DNA of 64,000 nt from Adiantum capillus-veneris (GCA_014529385.2 CM043965.1:12594912-12658911), one strand, 5' to 3'; positions 10,254-21,322 are shown, numbered from the stretch's first letter. A program made the numbers and translations. The notes: generated from the letters alone by a model not told the origin.

Positions 10254-10865
10254 GCGGGAAAGGGTGTTTGATGTCGTCGCAGTAGTCTAGGGAGGAGCGC
10301 CAAACGCGCAGAGCTAGGGTCGAATTTGATCATCAAGGGCTTCTGAGCATCTTTTCCTTCATAGTCGTGATCAGCTGAGCTCTGTACAGCCCGACGCGAA
10401 CTCGTTTTCCTTCCCATGCTCTCTTGTTTGGTTGCTGTTGAGCGCCATGGCGACGCTTTTTCTTTTCCCTTTCAGTCTCAATTGAAATTGTAAGCCCTTA
10501 TGGGCGGCCATCTAATTGGCGGGTGGCCACTCATTGAATTCACCTTGAGCGGGCATTGGCCCTTTGTTTCTTTGGGCGGGCTGCCCTTAAAGGGCACCCA
10601 ATTTGGCAAACATACCAACTAAAGCATCGCCAAGCACAACAACTCCCCTCTTGGCATACATAAAGGCACCTCATTTGGTATGCATGCCGGCCAAGGCAAT
10701 GCCAAGCACGACCTTCTCTTCCATCAGTCCTTGACCAACGATATCATCGTGAATTTCGATGCTCATATCAGCTTCTTAGTTCCATACGCCTTCAAGATGC
10801 AAGTATAGGTAATTACATTCTCCGAAGGCATTCCCTTCGCACTTGGTTTGCTTGTATCAGCTTCT
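10254..10865 (+). repeat. Long direct repeat R1, copy 2
   Basis: Second copy of the 6225-6860 segment, same orientation. It ends at TGTATCAGCTTCT and then enters unrelated sequence (CGGGTGATGCC). The two R1 copies bracket the LTR-like tandem block. Confidence 0.85.
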
Positions 10866-11022
10866 CGGGTGATGCCAAAAATTATCCAGCTCAGTAGTGC
10901 CGGCAACTGACACCGGCCTCAAACCGTATTATCTCATCAACTCGATCTCTATCTGACGAGCCATAAATTCTTATAGACTTCTCAAGCTACATGGAACACA
11001 TATACAAAACCTGTTAGGCTGT

Positions 11023-11400
11023 AAAATTCCCAGATGGCACATTGACCGAGCGGATTGGACTGGTATGGAATCGGCTCTCGGTGAATCTTTAACGACCAAT
11101 ATCTTGGAAACAGGAACTTTGATCACTGATTTGAAAAGACCAACACGCTCCACAATGTGAGCACTTCAGGCCCATGCAATCACTTCATCTCTGTCACCTC
11201 ACCTGTAGTTGCCCAATCCGGTACAGATTTGCAATCGACTTAAACTTTAAACAGCCATAACGTTTTCTTTGTAGCTCCAATCGATGAGCCGTAAAGACAG
11301 TCCGGTAGAGCATTTCAAGCACTACGGTTCTAGATCATAATCTCCCATCTGTGCTCACTTCAAGCATTCTCCATTTTAGCATCATCAAGGCATGTGATGG
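11023..11400 (+). repeat. Inverted repeat IR-A, left arm (~378 bp)
   Basis: Matches the reverse complement of 14131-14514 from AAAATTCC at the outer end to ATCATCAAGGCAT at the inner end. Conserved words include TTGCCCAATCCGGTACAGAT and GTGAGCACTTCAGGCCCATG. By eye identity is roughly 80%. Phrases such as 'gagccgtaaagacag' recall leader/LTR sequence of plant gypsy elements, also seen near 49020. Confidence 0.85.
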
Positions 11401-11572
11401 CCCTATAAAGCCGCATCTGGCATACATAAACCATAAAAAATAGCTTGTTACCAAGCCCTGAACACTGATCATTAATCATGTAAGATTCAGATAATCTTGA
11501 TGTGCATTTTTCTAGTATCTTTCTTAGCATGGGAGTGGAGCTGCATGAACCATAAAGAAGAAAACTCAAATG

Positions 11573-12236
11573 GATGAATCTTTGGATGCAGCTTTAGATG
11601 CAGTATACTACAAGAGACGAGTCTTTGATGGATATGATCCAGAAGGCTACCTAGAGTGTTATGAGTCAGAAACCAAGTTAAGAAGGATACCATAAGAGTT
11701 AATGATCAGATATTTTGAGCACTTAGTGAGTTCAAATTTGAAGGAGCAGATTCAAGAGGTTACGAAAGCGTGCAATGATGACTAGGAGTACTTCAAAGAA
11801 GCTATTGTGCAAGTAAGTTATGAGCATTATGCAAGCTATCAAGAACAGAGTCCAAGTCTACCAAACTACGCAGATATTCAAGGACAAGTACAATCGAAAT
11901 TAGAAGCTGTGATTGATGAGTGTATTGTACAAGATGCTACCGTTTTACAAGCTAATGATGAAGACATAGTTAAAGTTGTGTATGAAAAGTTGGGTTTTGC
12001 AGATGCCTTGCATGAAGTAGAAGTCTTTGGGGGTGAGGTTTTACAGCCTCAAGATACATAGGGTGAATTCTGCAAAGAGCTTATACAAGCAGTACACGAG
12101 GAAAAGAAATCAGGGGATCAAAACAACGAATTGGCTGAATCTCAAGAAGAAATTGTGCAGGTGAATGAGTGTAGCCATATTCAAGTAGACATGCATAAAG
12201 ATTTGGTTACAATTGATACTTTTTTCTACTGAACCA
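11573..12236 (+). pseudogene. Decayed gag-like acidic coding region
   Basis: One reading frame starts MDESLDAALDAVYYKRRVFD, continues GYDPEGYLECYE and EHLVSSNLKEQIQEV, and extends to the stop near 12230. Only three internal stops occur (TAA near 11693, TAG near 11774, TAG at 12059-12061). The FDGYDPEGYL...ELMIRYFEHLV layout resembles the capsid-like N-terminal part of Ty3/gypsy Gag, where a 'FdG.dp..wl' phrase is followed by helices. There is no zinc knuckle. It lies between the arms of inverted repeat IR-A. The identification rests on layout, not on a search. Confidence 0.45.
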
Positions 12237-13188
12237 GAATTAGAGCAAAAAAAAATTGGTATAGATTCTATCATAGAGCTGATTGATGGTACAGATGTTA
12301 TAGGTCAAAGAAAGGCTGCAATTGAGAGCAGCAGGACCATGGATTTGGATCTACCAGATTTACCGAATTTGGATATACCAAATTTTGAGGACTTGGTTAA
12401 GCAAGAGTATGTGTTTAAAGATCTGCATAATGTTGATTTAGAGGGGGTGTAGACTTCTTCATTGACAAGTTGTTGTGAAGCCGAGCTACCAAAGTGGAAA
12501 ACTGATCCTGAATTTGATGATGATTCAGACGGGGGTGGAGACTCCTTTGACAAGTTTCTATTACCCAGAGCTACCAACGGGGAGAATTCTTCTTCTCTAT
12601 CAATAATTTGTGACGCATGACTCACACTAAGGCAAAATGATCATGAACTTGATGATGTTGATTCAGAGGGGGTGCATAGTGAAGTGCAATCTCTTGGTGT
12701 TGAATATGATTTGTTTCATTGTGCCGATGATACAGACATGACAGTAGATGAAATTTTCAATGTGCATGCTAAACTTTGTGCTACAATTTGGATCAGGGTG
12801 AAAGACTTGAAGAGCAGTTTGCAGCAATGTGTTTAATATGCATGTCATATGTAAAAATCTTAGTTTACAGCAACTTGAAATGTGCAGAATGGAGAAACCT
12901 TCTGAAGCGGTGGACCTAGATCTTATGTGCTTATTGGACAAATCTTTGGAAGGATTCTCAATTAAAAATGCGAAGGATACCAATCAATTTAGACTCATGC
13001 ATGAGCAAGTTTATTCAGATGCAACTGATGATGACCTTATGCAGTTGTTGGATGATGCTCTACTTGATTTTGAGCCTCTACAAGATAGAGAATTGTTTTC
13101 TGATGCATCTTGCGAGCCTAATGAAGAGAGTTTTACTAGAGACTTGATCCATTCAGATATGCATGATTGGGATTCTAATACTAGTTAG
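12213..13188 (+). pseudogene. Acidic low-complexity coding remnants
   Basis: Open pieces at 12213-12452 and 12829-13188 encode Asp/Leu-rich peptides such as LDLPDLPNLDIPNFEDLVKQ and DDDLMQLLDDALLDFEPLQD. The spacing suggests one decayed acidic protein whose repeated D-L phrases survive across frameshifts. I recognise no family. Position and composition link it to the gag-like frame upstream. Confidence 0.4.
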
Positions 13189-13206
13189 AGTGAAGGTGCA
13201 CTACCA

Positions 13207-13587
13207 ATGCTTTTACCTATGATTGATGATCGACAATTGGATGAGCCAATTGCACAGGGGATATGGCAGTATCTAGTGCTACCTGATGATATATGGGATC
13301 TGATGTTACTTTATGATGTAGGAGATTTTGAGATAGCTTTTGACCCAGGAGTTGACAGATATATGAATGGTCCGAGGCAATTGACTTATATGCCATATGA
13401 TCCAAGCCATTTTCATGAAGATTTGTGGGTTAATTTATGTTTATGCTCTACTGATTGGAAATTCTTGTATTTTCCCTATGATCCTGGAGGATGGTGCAAA
13501 TTTTTTAAAGGAATGCTCACAGTGAGACAAATGACTAGGTTCCCATTTGATCCTGGGGGACTACTAAAGTGCAAGTTGCAGATTTGA
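13207..13587 (+). CDS. 126-aa ORF with repeated [FY]DPG motifs
   Basis: The frame is open and ends TGA. It carries four regularly spaced aromatic-D-P phrases: AFDPGVDR, YDPSHF, YFPYDPGGWCKFF and FPFDPGGLLKC, about 25-35 residues apart. I do not recognise a named domain. From memory, F.FDPGG-type phrases occur in the region downstream of integrase in some plant LTR elements, which would fit the gag-like frame upstream and the repeat arms on both sides. It is probably the tail ORF of a pol-less element rather than a host gene. Confidence 0.4.
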   Translation: MLLPMIDDRQLDEPIAQGIWQYLVLPDDIWDLMLLYDVGDFEIAFDPGVDRYMNGPRQLTYMPYDPSHFHEDLWVNLCLCSTDWKFLYFPYDPGGWCKFFKGMLTVRQMTRFPFDPGGLLKCKLQI

Positions 13588-14130
13588 AGAGTATTAGTTA
13601 TCTGTTGTAACAGGTTGCATGGTACAAGGTTTGGTTTCTAGATTATGTTAAGTCAGAAGAGTTTTGGTTATGCGTTCAATAAGATTACATGGTTAGCTTC
13701 CAGTTGACTTCTTTGGACAATTGACAAAGTATATTCACATCTTTTGAGTTGGTTCTGCTACCAAAACTTGAAGTAAAGAACTTAACCATTCTGTGTGCAG
13801 ACAGAGTAAGGCATACTTGAGCTTGACAGTGTTCCCTAAAGCGAGCTTGATGGTCAAGCCATGTGCATCATTAACTAGAGCACTTGAGTTTGGCGGGTTC
13901 ACTAAACAGGTTATCCATAATTGAATGATTTGAAGATACGACAGATACGGTTCAAAGATTTTTGATGGACAGCTACCTAATGATTAAGCTAGAAAATTGA
14001 TGATAGGGTGTAAGCCTTACTTTTTTTTCATATGTTTACTAGTTATGTGAGTCTGATGATGGCAAAGGGCTTAAGGTACCTATAGCACATGCAGACTAAC
14101 AAACTAGTTTACGATTAATGCAGTTTTAAA

Positions 14131-14514
14131 GTGCCAAAAGATGCCTTAATGATGCTAAGAAAAAGGAGTATGCTGAAAGTGATTACAGATGGGAGTTTAT
14201 GATCTAGAACTGTAGTGCTTGAAGTGTTGTACCCGCCTATCTTTACGACTCATCAATTAGAGCTACGGTGAAAAAGTTATGGCAGTTTGAAGTTTGAGTC
14301 AATTACAGATCTGTACCGGATTGGGCAACTGCAGCTGAGGGGACAAAAATGAAGTGAATGCATGGGCCTGAAGTGCTCACTTTGTGGAGCGCATCGATCT
14401 TTTCAGATCAGTGATCGGAGTTACGGTTACCAAGATATTGGCCATTAAAGATTTATCGAGGGCCGGTTCTGTTTTAGTCTAGTCCACTCGATCGGTGTGC
14501 TATCTAGGAATTTT
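14131..14514 (-). repeat. Inverted repeat IR-A, right arm (~384 bp)
   Basis: Reverse complement of 11023-11400, from GCCAAAAGATGCC at the inner end to GGAATTTT at the outer end. No TSD was found next to either outer end. Confidence 0.85.
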
Positions 14515-14529
14515 GAGTTTCAATCAAGC

Positions 14530-14740
14530 AATGCCGAAAATCGATACGCTTTGGAAGTTATACATGCTAAATGTGGTGCCCGTTTAGAAGCACAAAAGGC
14601 TTTTGAAGAGCTTCGTATTCGAAATGTCGTCTCTTGGAATGCAATGATTGCGGGGAATGCCAACACGGAGCTTTGGGCTATTTTCACCGTGTGCGAGGCG
14701 ATGCCTTGGTCGGTGTACATGTCAAATGTGATGCCCATTG
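14530..14740 (+). pseudogene. PPR gene fragment
   Basis: HAKCGARLEAQKAFEELRIR followed by NVVSWNAMIAGN is a PPR repeat junction of the same kind as at 3.6-5.1 kb. It continues into altered sequence (WSVYMSNVM, compare WSIYMPNMVGF near 5030). It is a single isolated fragment just outside the right inverted-repeat arm. Confidence 0.7.
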
Positions 14741-15059
14741 GGAGGGCCGCCCATAACCTTAAAGACCACCCATATTTACCAAGGGCCCAAGGGCCAATTT
14801 ATTTGGCCGCCCATTTTAAATTAAGACACATTGTGTGCGAAGGAGAAAAAAAAAACATGGTGTAAGCGAGCAAATGGCGGACATATGCACAAAGGCGAAT
14901 GAGTCATAGCAAGAGATGAGAAGCTCGGTTGAGCACAACAACGAAGCAAAAAACACCCATTAGGCTCTCGCACTCCATTTCATGATGCTACCACGACGAA
15001 AACCGTGCAAGTTCAAATTCACCTTGCCACATCACCAATGTCATTCCCACAATGATGAC

Positions 15060-15560
15060 GCCGTCGATGCAAAATTAGGATTGCTATTAAAAGAGAGATG
15101 AGGCATGAAGCATGAACGAGGGGAGCATGAGGATAATCAACGACGAGATTAAGAGAGGAAGGCGTGAGGACAAGGAGGGAAGAGCTTCGAGGAAGCAAAG
15201 CAAAGGGACGATCTCTCTCTCTTGTGCTTGAGAAGCAAGGCAAGAAGAGATTGGAAGCACGAGAGAGAGGAGGGAAGAAGGAGACGACTCACTGTCTCTC
15301 AAGCTCTTGATGCTCCCTCGTTCTCTCGCCTACTCTCAAAAAATCAATCTTTCTCTCGCACTCGGCTAACAAAGGGAGGATCTCTCTCTCGTCCTCAGCT
15401 AGCAAAGCAAGAAAGGAGGTCTCTCTCTCGTCCTCGATGAGTAAGGGCAAGCAAAGAGTGAGAGAAAAACAAGAGGTGAAGCAAAGCAAAGGGCTCTCTC
15501 TCTCAAGGCACGACAAGAGGATACGAGAGGAAGGCATGAAGGCTAACCTCGGAGGCAGGA
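15060..15560 (-). repeat. GA/CT-unit repeat inverted relative to 9.7-10.1 kb
   Basis: Read on the minus strand, units such as GCTTTGCTAGCTGAGGACGA followed by GAGAGAG tracts match the units near 9995-10060 (TTTTGCTAGCCGAGGACGAG then GAGAG). Several frames are open here because of GA periodicity; none looks like a gene. Confidence 0.6.
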
Positions 15561-15599
15561 GAAGTAAATGTGGAAGCAAGTGGAAGGGATTTCCCTCAA

Positions 15600-16077
15600 A
15601 GCAAGGTTCTTGAACCTCGTTTTTTACCTAACCAAAGACGTGAAGCGAATGATAGCAATTAGTTCTAGAAATTCAACACAGAAGAATTTTTGTTTATCGA
15701 CGAGCAATCGGTACCTAATTCTTTCACAACTAAAGCTATCAACCCCTTAAGAGATTTTGAAGGAGTAAAGAGAGCAATTATGAATGCATCTTCATCATCA
15801 ATTTAAACTTGAATACTCACCTTGGCAAATACTCGTGTCGTTAACAACCGGGTAAATTGTGTAGGGAGATTTTACTCCGAGTTTTTAATTTAGCCCAGTG
15901 ACGATGTTGCAAATAGCCCACCTTGGCTATCGATGATAGTTGTAACTAAAGATCTACTCAATTAATTGATGATTACGATGACTACCAAAACTTTTAGTGT
16001 CCGTTGTTATCTCTTTCACACATCCCACAACTAGAGGCATGGCACCTACCCGGCTCACATTTCGAACATAGTGGAAG

Positions 16078-16122
<45 letters not shown>

Positions 16123-17593
16123 GAGCCTACGAAAGGAAAGGGTTTGTTTTCTCTATTGGAGGACAAAGTTATTCAAGCCATATGTGAGCGCCTGCTACTC
16201 TATGGTTACTGGATGGCCCCCTAGCTTCCCAACTGCAACCATTGTTCAAGGATGTTTCCAATTTGCATGTTGTGCTAGCAATCCCAGTGTGCCCCCGTGT
16301 GCTCTTCGATGGTCAACAGGGCAAGTGTGGGCCCAAGTTGGCAATCAATGCCCAGCATCACGTTGGCAAACAGTGGAGGAGAGGTAGAGTGAGCATCTCG
16401 TGGCTACAAGCATTTGCAATCACATGGATGCTAGTCCTTTCTTTAATATATAAATAGATAATTAGATAGCTGCAAACACGCTTTCGTAAAGGTGTGCATT
16501 TATAGTTGAATAAACACCATGGTTTTGCACAATCTCGTCTATAAAATCTTGATCTTTGATATAAATTTGTTGTAGTGTGTAAACACTTTAGAATTAACAT
16601 TCTAGTTGCATGTAGCTTTGATACGTTCACACACTTGAGGAGATGGCATTTTTCGAATCACTACTAGCAAAGCAAGTCTCTTTCTTTGACAGTAGCACAC
16701 ACCTAGTGACACAATAGTATGTGCTTTTTGAGCAAAAGCTAAAATGTTCTCTTATAGAAAAGATTATTGCTCTTCAAAATTGAAATGTTTGTTTGGTGAC
16801 CAATGCAAAATTAATCAAGCGAAAGATGAATATTTGGACTGTTATTGACATGGAAACTTTTGGGTTTCTTCCAAGTAAAAGAAGAGTAACTTCGCTTCAT
16901 AGTTTCCACTATTGTAAGACCCTTTGATGTTTGTTTAGTCAACATTGAAATAACCTCCACATAAATATCGAATTCCACACATACTGATGAATTGAGAATC
17001 TTTTCAATTTGTATTGATTTTTTCAAAGTTGATTTTCAATATTTTCATAAATTAGATATATCTTTAAAATTATAGCTTTCTTGAAATTTCCTGTTGATAC
17101 AAACTTAATGCTTTCTTGAGACCCTCCACATGTCCCACTCCGGTTCATGGGGTTTGAGTCCGTGGGGAACATGGGGTTTGAGTCAATGGCCTCACCCGTG
17201 AGGGGCAATGACCACTTTGCCTACCACATATTTCTAAAGCATGGGGATCGTAATTTACTTAGGGCACGGTGGGATCTATGGTGGGGGGTTTGTGGGGTGA
17301 AAATTTGGGTGGCACATCCTAGATTACAAAATTACTTAGGGCACATCCAAGTCATATGATTGGAGCCCCTTCCTCCTTTTTTGGCACTGCAAGAGGCGAC
17401 GACGGGAGTCTCACTCGGTAGGTAGTGAGTGGATCCATCCAAAACACACTTTTGCATTGCATAATATATGCACATTGTGGTGTAAAACAAGAAGCCAAAA
17501 ATAAAATAACGAAGCTTCCCCTTTATCGATATGTTCCAAGAGTTCCAAGCCTAATTTACCTTTATTATTTGTTACTATTCAATAGTTTAGCGG

Positions 17594-17632
<39 letters not shown>

Positions 17633-17990
17633 GGCTTCTCTTAGTTTTAGTTTTGGAGTTTTTTAACCTTCATGTAGCTGCGTTTCGCCATATTATGTTA
17701 GTTTAGTTTAGATTCACCTCAACATGAAAAAACTTCTGAATTTTTAAGCTAAAGTTGCCAATCAATGAACAACCAACTGAAACCATTGTTCGAATGAGTC
17801 AAGTGACAAATAAACAAAGGCAAGGATACTTGACAAATCGATATTATATATATTCAACATTAAACCAAACTAGTGATAATAGGATATTTGGCAAATAAGT
17901 AAACAAACTCGAGAGAGCATTTTCGTCACATCAAAAAGGTTTGTGATACTAATTGCCATTTAAGCTGGATGCTTCATAGCATATCAGCCT
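15600..17990. other. No recognised gene
   Basis: A/T-rich. It holds (CT)n tracts at 16083-16119 and 17597-17628, and a local imperfect doubling of ATGGGGTTTGAGTC near 17145-17185. The open frames of 60-127 codons have no domain resemblance. Confidence 0.55.
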
Positions 17991-18000
17991 ATTTTCGAGT

Positions 18001-18096
18001 GAGATAAATAAAGAGCCGTAGTGTATTGGCTAGCATGGGCATATTAGTGAGAGATAAATAAAGAGCCGTAGTGTATTGGCTAGCATGGGCATATTG
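18001..18096. repeat. 50-bp tandem duplication
   Basis: GAGATAAATAAAGAGCCGTA through CATGGGCATATT occurs twice, with starts at 18001 and 18051. The copies are essentially identical over the shared 46 bp. Confidence 0.95.
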
Positions 18097-18376
18097 GTAA
18101 AAGGCTAGCGTGTTCGCCTTCAAAATTATTCCTCCGACGACCTCCTGCACAATTCAATATATTTGTCAAAAGAGCCTAAGAATAGAAAGAAACATGAGCA
18201 AATCATCCGAGATGTTAGGAGGGTTATGCAAGTAGGTTTGTGGCTCTCTTTCTTTTTGAAGGGGGGTACGCGTTCGCGCGGCGTCGTAGGAACATTCCCT
18301 AAAAACCTACAGGAAGATACTAGGCCTAGCTCTAGATCTAAAGCCTTCACAACAAGTATTATCAACGACAGGAACT

Positions 18377-18723
18377 CTAGTGTGTAGAGAGAGAGAGAGA
18401 CGTACAGCAGGAACCCGAAAGCTTGCAGACGGACTTTATGTTGGAAACGCCCTGCTGGTTGATGGATCTTTTGAAGCTGTCGGGGATGGCACTGCAGAGG
18501 CAGGAAGCGCTGGAGCTTTTGAGGAGGTTGCAGCACCCACTGTTTGAGGTAGGCTTGGGGGGGTTGGACCCTATCACGTACTTGCTGCATTGGCTGTAGA
18601 GCGACTGAGTGCTGGGGCAGCCAGCTTCGGCGGCGGGCGCCGTCCAAGTTGCGCCGGCGACGAGCATCACCACCACCACCATTGTCACAAGGCGGGTAAG
18701 GCCTCCATAGCATGAGCCTTCCA

Positions 18724-18724
<1 letters not shown>
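18377..18724 (-). CDS. Non-specific lipid-transfer protein (nsLTP), eight-cysteine motif
   Basis: A secreted lipid-binding protein of the plant prolamin/nsLTP superfamily. Residues about 12-33 form a hydrophobic signal peptide ending APAAEAG. The mature part shows the full eight-Cys motif: C-X9-C-X17-CC-X9-C-X1-C-X22-C-X5-C, which folds into a four-helix lipid cavity. The ORF of 115 codons ends SLSLSTH, encoded by a CT tract. A GTACGT directly after the eighth Cys codon could be a 5' splice site, so this may be exon 1 of a longer protein such as a GPI-anchored LTP. The next exon would lie below 18377. An ATG further upstream in another frame gives only an Arg-Glu polymer. The TATA box and short CT-rich leader support an expressed gene. 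Confidence 0.88.

Positions 18725-18730
<6 letters not shown>

Positions 18731-18762
<32 letters not shown>
18731..18762. repeat. (CT)n tract in nsLTP 5' leader
   Basis: A GA tract on the gene's strand just upstream of the ATG and downstream of the TATA box. A position like this could act as a GAGA-type promoter/leader element, which is inference. Confidence 0.8.
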
Positions 18763-18767
<5 letters not shown>

Positions 18768-18820
18768 TGCTCTCTCTTCGACGCGCAAACACCGACTTGT
18801 CTATGATCCTCCAGCCTCCA

Positions 18821-18830
18821 TTTTATAAGA
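18821..18830 (-). promoter_or_regulatory. TATA box of the nsLTP gene
   Basis: Minus-strand TCTTATAAAA lies about 100 bp upstream of the ATG, leaving room for a leader of roughly 70 nt. Confidence 0.7.
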
Positions 18831-18839
18831 GCCCCAGCC

Positions 18840-19506
18840 TCCCCCCTTCTTTCACTGGCTCTAGAGTCTAGCCTCTACCCGAGCGGCCCCCGCGCTTCAA
18901 ACATCTCCATCACCGGCCGGGGACTGCTTTTTCCTCGCTGCATTCATCTGCCCACTGCCTCTCCCGACCGTACCGCCACAACATCATAAAAGCCTAAGTT
19001 CCTGCTTAACACGCACACAGTACAACAGGCTCAAGAGTCAACCGCCCATCTTTGCGCGACAAATTTGTACCTTTAAAACTGGGCCAAAGAGAGCTTTTAC
19101 CAGGCACCTTACTTCTAGAGTCTAGACTCTAGTCCGGACTCCCGTGCCACATGGCCAATGACAAGGGCTGTACATCTCTTCAGAGCGTCTGTAGCTTTGC
19201 TAAATAAAGCCTGTGGAAGTGTGACATGACATTCCACACATGTAAAAGCTGCACGCCACAGCCACTCCAGTTTCCAAGGTTGTCCTTGTTTTCTTTGTTG
19301 CTGTTTCAACTTGCTTTATGTTTCTGGACATAGAATTGCGGTGAGGGTTGAACCGAGGACCTCAGGGACAGCTTACAAGTGACACTGTGACAGGCCCGCG
19401 CTCCAGCATTATCATTCTAATCTCTTAGTCTTGCCTTAAGGTTGACAAGCATATTGCTCGTTTTTGGGTGACATTCAATTTAGTAAAGATATGAGCTACC
19501 CTTATC
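18840..19506. other. nsLTP upstream region and possible tRNA-derived SINE trace
   Basis: No gene. At about 19330-19400, minus strand, GGTCCTCGGTTCAACCCTCA fits a Pol III box B (GGTTCAANCC type), as found in tRNA-derived SINEs. A box A is not convincing, so this is weak. Confidence 0.3.
19115..19132. repeat. Perfect 18-bp palindrome
   Basis: CTAGAGTCTAGACTCTAG equals its own reverse complement. A related CTCTAGAGTCTAG occurs near 18860 upstream of the nsLTP TATA box. Confidence 0.9.
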
Positions 19507-19522
19507 AAAAGACAAGAAATCA
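19507..19522. repeat. LINE-A target-site duplication, left
   Basis: AAAAGACAAGAAATCA, 16 bp, identical to 33184-33199. Confidence 0.88.
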
Positions 19523-19737
19523 GTGAAAGGCTGTGTTTGGGTTGATGTTGGGTTGATGTTGGACGGAGCGTGAGAGAGAGAGAGATAAGACAGCTCTGTG
19601 CTTTCCCCTTTGCATGAGCAGTACGGGCTGCATGAGCCGACGTCGTCTTTCCCCTTTCTTCCCCAACTGAGCAATATCCTCTGTCTTCTCCTCCCTTTTA
19701 CTACCTCGCCCCCTCCTTCTAGGGGGGGCTGGGTGTA

Positions 19738-20662
19738 ATGGAGCTATCAGAAGCCTTGCGTAATGGCCATGGCAAGACACCCCAAGAAGGATCTGCCTCT
19801 CAGCCTCAGCAGGCTAACCTTGTCCCTAACCTTCTGTTTCAGTTTCTACCCAGAAGTCTTCAGATATCCATCACAACCAACACGAAGCTCAGTGGAGCCT
19901 TCTTGGGACCTCACCCTCCTTCATATGCGGAAATGGTGAATAAATCACAACCCTCTGCTTTCCCCACAGTCGGAATGTCAGAACTCAGACCTCCAATGCC
20001 TATTCATCACCCGTCGAACTTCTATCCAGGTAACGACTTCTACCCTCATGATAACTTTAATGCAGAGTTTGTGGTTGGCATTCTGTCAGAGAATGTTAGA
20101 GACTTCTCTGCGAAGCTTCAGAAGGGACATGTTGTAAATAGTGGGCTGCAAGAGAACAATAATATAGGAGGAGAACCAACCCATGCCCAACATACCCCTA
20201 CTCCTTGTGATAATTCTCATGAGGAGGATGACGTTTAACACTACTAACTCTTCTCAAGGTCTGTCCAATGAAGAGGCAATGATTATCCCCAAACAAGAAC
20301 TGGAGCTCTGGCACTCACAATTACAGGAAAGGGTTGTCATTGGTCTTCTACATGGAACTAGACCTTCGGTGGAAGCCCTAAAAAATTGGATGGCTATTAA
20401 TTGGGCGAACAGGAACATCAAGGTCTCTCATGTCCAATACCTACCTAATAGCTATTATATGTTCTTCTGTGATGATCCTAGCTCTGCACTTCACATTATC
20501 AGTCAAGGACAAAGGCTAATCAGAAATGCTACCCTTTCAGTCTTTAATTGGTTTCCTGGCTTTAACCCTAGAGGTCAAAAACCAACCAAAGCGCCAGGAG
20601 GTGCAGCTTTGGGCATAGCAGCTAAATACAACCACCTAGTGACAGCCCAACACTCCTCCTAG
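19738..20662 (+). pseudogene. LINE-A ORF1 (DUF4283-like), frameshifted
   Basis: The N-terminal part (19738-20238) is Pro/Ser/Asn-rich and low in complexity. After a frameshift near 20200 the frame runs on with RVVIGLLHGTRPSVEALKNW, SHVQYLPNSYYMFFCDDPSS and LSVFNWFPGFNPRG. That pattern matches the DUF4283 domain of plant L1 ORF1 proteins, which bind nucleic acid. The frame ends at a TAG (20660-20662), after which the same frame continues directly into endonuclease-like sequence. The zinc knuckle usual at the ORF1 C-terminus is absent. An internal deletion has therefore joined ORF1 to ORF2. Confidence 0.75.
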
Positions 20663-21322
20663 AAGGGCAGTTGGATAGCAGTATCCCTTGGGCAACCTTT
20701 TAATTACACTCTTGTCTCTGTCTATGCTTCTAATTCATATGTGGAAAGATCTATTGCCTGGGAAGAGATCTTTAACCTCTCAGGTCCTTCTATGATGGTT
20801 GAGTCTTCTCTTGACAGATGGAACCAATTGGGGCCTCCGATGAGAAGCTCTGAAAAGGCAAAATGGGAGCAAGTCCTAGTGAAGCACAACCTTGTTGATT
20901 CGGAGAATACTGGGCACACCTGGAGCAATAAACAAAATGGTTCATGCTATAGAGCAGCCAAACTGGACAGTGTATACATGAGCTCCAGTTTAATGCAGGA
21001 CTACTGGCAGGTAAACTGTTATAAGGATAACTCTATTGTTCTATCTGATCACTTGCCAATCATCTTTGAACTTCAGAAAGATGAATGTATATATAAGGCA
21101 GGCTGGCCTCATCTGTATCAATCATTGCTTGCTTTAGACGTTGTCAAAACTAAATTTGAGAATATTTTTGAAACTGCATTTTGTACTCATGTCTCTGCAT
21201 TCAAAGCTTGGGATAGAGCAGTTAGGGAGACCCAGACACTTCTTACTTGTTTTAAAAAGAAAGCTAGGACCATTAGAGAAAATAGAAGGATGATGATAAA
21301 AAAAAAACATAGAAGAGCTTGA
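20663..21322 (+). pseudogene. LINE-A endonuclease, C-terminal part
   Basis: WIAVSLGQPFNYTLVSVYAS resembles the mid-domain strand of AP-type endonucleases. AAKLDSVYMSSSL and VLSDHLPIIFEL are the LDR.y.S and SDH.P signatures close to the C-terminus. The N-terminal WN..G and GDFN catalytic segments are gone; sequence jumps from SGPSMM to a downstream segment starting VESSLDRWNQ. The following 21110-21322 matches the linker helix region before RT. Confidence 0.75.

Noticed and set aside
17147-17359. Phrase ATGGGGTTTGAGTC repeated near 17145-17185 resembling a tRNA T-arm
   Set aside because: No cloverleaf or Pol III box pair could be found. I see no tRNA gene anywhere in the window.
18001-18096. 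Short repeat pair considered as a CRISPR-like or regulatory array
   Set aside because: Only two adjacent copies without spacers; a simple tandem duplication.
18126-18788. 220-codon minus ORF overlapping the nsLTP gene
   Set aside because: Out of frame with the eight-Cys protein, with a GA-derived N-terminus. It is a shadow frame.
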